Shown piece after piece: positions 18,296 to 20,052 of a stretch of DNA of 20,052 nt; the first letter of the stretch is position 1; each line of letters begins with the position of its first letter. The notes under the pieces are model-generated. The model was not told the DNA's origin and made no database searches. It worked only from the letters and a program-made list of their open reading frames with translations. The DNA comes from Polymyxa betae (lineage: Eukaryota; Endomyxa; Phytomyxea; Plasmodiophorida; Plasmodiophoridae): positions 1 through 20,052 of the forward strand of contig RBZT01000169.1 of assembly GCA_003693705.1 (NCBI GenBank). Direction: 5' to 3'. The position numbers and the translations under genes are program-made.

Positions 18296-18925
18296 TCATA
18301 CTGACAGTGATTTTGCCCACAGAAAGCCGCCATTATCAATCTCGGTGTAGTCGGCCGTTCCGATCTGGGTCGCAACTCGTACTGGGTGCTCATGGGCAGT
18401 ACGGCAGGCGCGATTCACAGCCGGCATGACCCGTGATTCATGATTGGGCTGGAACGAATGTTGGTGTTGATCAGCCACGTCATGGCAATTATCGGTCTTG
18501 GAATTTTTGTCTCTGGGAAATGCAGTGGTAAAAGTGACCTAAGACGACCTCACGGGGATGTCCCTTGACCCATAATTTTCGTAAACGTTTCTGAAATCCG
18601 CATACTTTGCTGATCTAAAAGAGCATTCCCACCAGTCCCGAATAGATAAACATATAGTTTATAGCTAGAAGTGAAATCCCAACTGTCAGGTATTTGAACG
18701 ATTTCGAACGTTACTGCAGTCAGTTCCAGTCTTAAAGATATTTGTTTTTGCTCAGAATAACTATGTAATTATATCCGGGAAGCAATATGGGCCGTGGCGT
18801 AAGTTGGCAGCTCTGGAAGAACAGGCCCTAACAAGGGCTAACAAATCAATGATCCCGAAAGTGTAACAATATGGAGGCTACTTGTCCTGTTTAAGCTCAA
18901 AAAACTTCTGAAAAGCTATGGCCAT
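18296..18925 (-). CDS. Hypothetical protein, four exons, 139 residues
   Basis: Exons 18925-18882, 18760-18554, 18538-18456 and 18381-18296 (TGA). The spliced length is 420 nt with consistent phases. Introns are 121 nt (GTAGCC...ACATAG), 15 nt (18553-18539) and 74 nt. The protein starts MAIAFQKFFELKQD. It continues with an alternating hydrophobic stretch suggesting beta strands (SLRLELTAVTFEIVQIP and SSYKLYVYLFGTGG), then a Pro-rich turn (FPETKIPRPIIAMTWLI) and ends ADYTEIDNGGFLWAKSLSV. A small beta-sandwich domain is possible, but no family is recognised. The last intron is the weakest part; another frame is also open there. Confidence 0.45.
18539..18553 (-). other. Candidate 15-nt intron
   Basis: GTGAGGTCGTCTTAG, with a consensus GTGAGG donor. 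It joins KIMGQGTSP to SLLPLHFPETK in phase 2. Its length is a multiple of three, but it contains an in-frame TGA, so it must be removed for the longer protein. Confidence 0.45.
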
Positions 18926-19684
18926 GGCAACAATTGATTGAATATGCGTTTACAGTGTACAATAACTGGAGCCTGCCACAACCTGACGCCAATGTGTTAT
19001 ATGTTTACTTCGGAGCATCACACCTCGCAGCGGTGCAGATGAAAACGAATATATTAAAGACAAATTGAAAGCTTTCAGGCTTAATTTGGAGGTTGGGCGT
19101 ATCGTTAGATGTGCCCAGAAAAGCCCATTTTACAGCGCGAAAATTTCCTCCCGAGCACACAAAAGTTTCGAAAAGAGAGCCTTTTGAGGTTAGATGATTT
19201 CAAGCAATGACGTCTTTCGGCTTATGCAGATTTTGCAGATGATGAGTGTTTGAACGTGTTGGCACGCAAACCGATCTTTCATAACTTTAACATCAAATAT
19301 GTTCATCCTGTCAGCGTGCTGGCTGCTGCTGCTACTCTATAAATTCTTTCTACATATTTGTCTATAAAATCACTTTCCGTAGTCGTTCTTTCTGGTGTCT
19401 TCCTTTCACAGATTCATCCAAGGGTCAGCATCACCAATTGATGTCGCCGACTCGATGGAACAGTTTCAGAAAGAATCCAGTGGATGCCCGAGAAAACATC
19501 CAATGTTCAACAATGAGCGATCATGGATTCTGCAAATTAACCTGACCGCGATTGTTTTATCGCTTCGGCTTTGAATTAATGTAGTCTCTGAGCAGCATCC
19601 ACTCGGCTTGAATCAGCGATCGCTTCCGCATAGCCTATCTTCCGATGTTCCGAAATGTGAGAATAACAAAAGCCAAAAAAGTAA
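18926..19684. other. Long region without a recognised gene
   Basis: No ORF with convincing composition or splicing on either strand, and no RNA gene until tRNA-Gln. It may hold regulatory sequence for the minus-strand gene starting at 18925, or decayed coding sequence. Confidence 0.4.
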
Positions 19685-19756
19685 GGCCCTGCGCAGACTC
19701 GAACTGCGGTTGCAGGAATCAGAACCCTGCGTGATAACCACCTACACTACAGAGCC
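19685..19756 (-). tRNA. tRNA-Gln (anticodon CTG)
   Basis: The acceptor stem GGCTCTG pairs with CAGGGCC. The loop TTCTGAT gives CTG, which reads CAG. The T loop is AGTTCGAGTCT. A TTTTTT terminator lies at 19680-19675 on the minus strand. A normal CAG reader is present; no tRNA for UAA or UAG is seen here. Confidence 0.93.
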
Positions 19757-19782
19757 ATTTTCCGAATTGTTAAAGGGAGAGG

Positions 19783-19907
19783 TTTTTCAACTGGAATGTG
19801 TTTGAAGAAGTGTTTTATTTGTTACAATGCAAGCGGAAGACAATGCTTCCGGTTGAATTAGCCTGAGTCAACGCTATCGATATCTCGAGATTGATCTAAC
19901 AGCGCTC
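19783..19907 (+). pseudogene. Decayed copy of the 8982-9119 ORF
   Basis: Similar to 9003-9128 along its whole length. It reads FFNWNVFEEVFYLLQCKRKT and then PVELA before TGA. It has no start codon in frame and diverges after the stop. It begins 27 nt after the tRNA-Gln gene, while the intact copy ends just before a tRNA-Val gene. Confidence 0.6.
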
Positions 19908-20052
19908 ATATGCTAACACGCCCCTTCGTTGTTGACATCGAGAGTTTCTTTGATTGATAAAGTGGGGCTGTAATCTGGATCGCCATCTTCTGCAATTCCA
20001 ATGCGCATCTTTTCGTGCGTCGTTTAGCCGGGCAGCCTTCTCGGTCGCCATC
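19908..20052. other. Window end, nothing recognised
   Basis: No ORF or RNA gene could be supported in the last 145 nt. Confidence 0.4.

Noticed and set aside
18787-18905. Plus-strand remnant of a Myb/SANT-like DNA-binding domain
   Set aside because: Pieces such as MGRGVSW, EEQALTRANKS and DPESVTIW look like that family, but they need two frame changes in 100 nt, and the minus-strand gene uses the same DNA as exon 1 and intron 1 with matching phases.
1-20052. CRISPR arrays, insertion sequences, bacterial operons, rRNA
   Set aside because: No regularly spaced repeats, no transposase motifs, no ribosome binding sites and no rRNA-like sequence were seen.

Overview
The window looks like nuclear DNA of an intron-rich, compact unicellular eukaryote. 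Four Pol III-type tRNA genes end in T-runs, there are no bacterial-style operons or Shine-Dalgarno sites, and most coding sequence is split into short exons joined by GT...AG introns. I cannot name the lineage. Finished genes end in TAA, TAG or TGA, so the standard code fits. All exon structures were read by eye from frame, GT/AG sites and intron phase; there is no transcript evidence. Several models splice to a length divisible by three with every phase matching, which is the main support.

Layout. 1-441: a small plus-strand gene or fragment. 849-2221 (minus) and 2243-3588 (plus): two head-to-head paralogous genes of an unrecognised family. 3983-4993 (plus): a six-exon gene. 5056-7941 (minus): an eight-exon gene for a 797-residue protein with a signal peptide. 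8000-8855 (minus): a three-exon gene. 8982-9119 (plus): a 45-codon ORF, then tRNA-Val(AAC). 9660-10007 (plus): a small ORF. 10094-10164 (minus): tRNA-Thr(UGU). 10233-10602 (minus): a two-exon gene. 10842-11750 (plus): an intronless BTB/POZ gene. 12101-16248 (minus): a 13-exon gene for a 1082-residue protein. 16182-17495 (plus): a gene with an SFRxPPS heptad array, an acidic region and an Arg/Ser-rich basic region. 17492-17695 (minus): a small ORF whose stop codon interlocks with that of the previous gene. 17835-18152 (minus): a small secreted-protein gene. 18197-18269 (minus): a second identical tRNA-Val. 18296-18925 (minus): a four-exon gene. 19685-19756 (minus): tRNA-Gln(CUG), then a decayed copy of the 9.0 kb ORF.

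Only the BTB gene and the tRNAs have recognisable functions. The others are described by what can be seen in them. The most interesting signals are ultra-short introns (15-17 nt, with others of 28-50 nt) beside ordinary ones, the inverted paralogous gene pair at 1-3.6 kb, and overlapping gene ends and starts that show a very compact genome.
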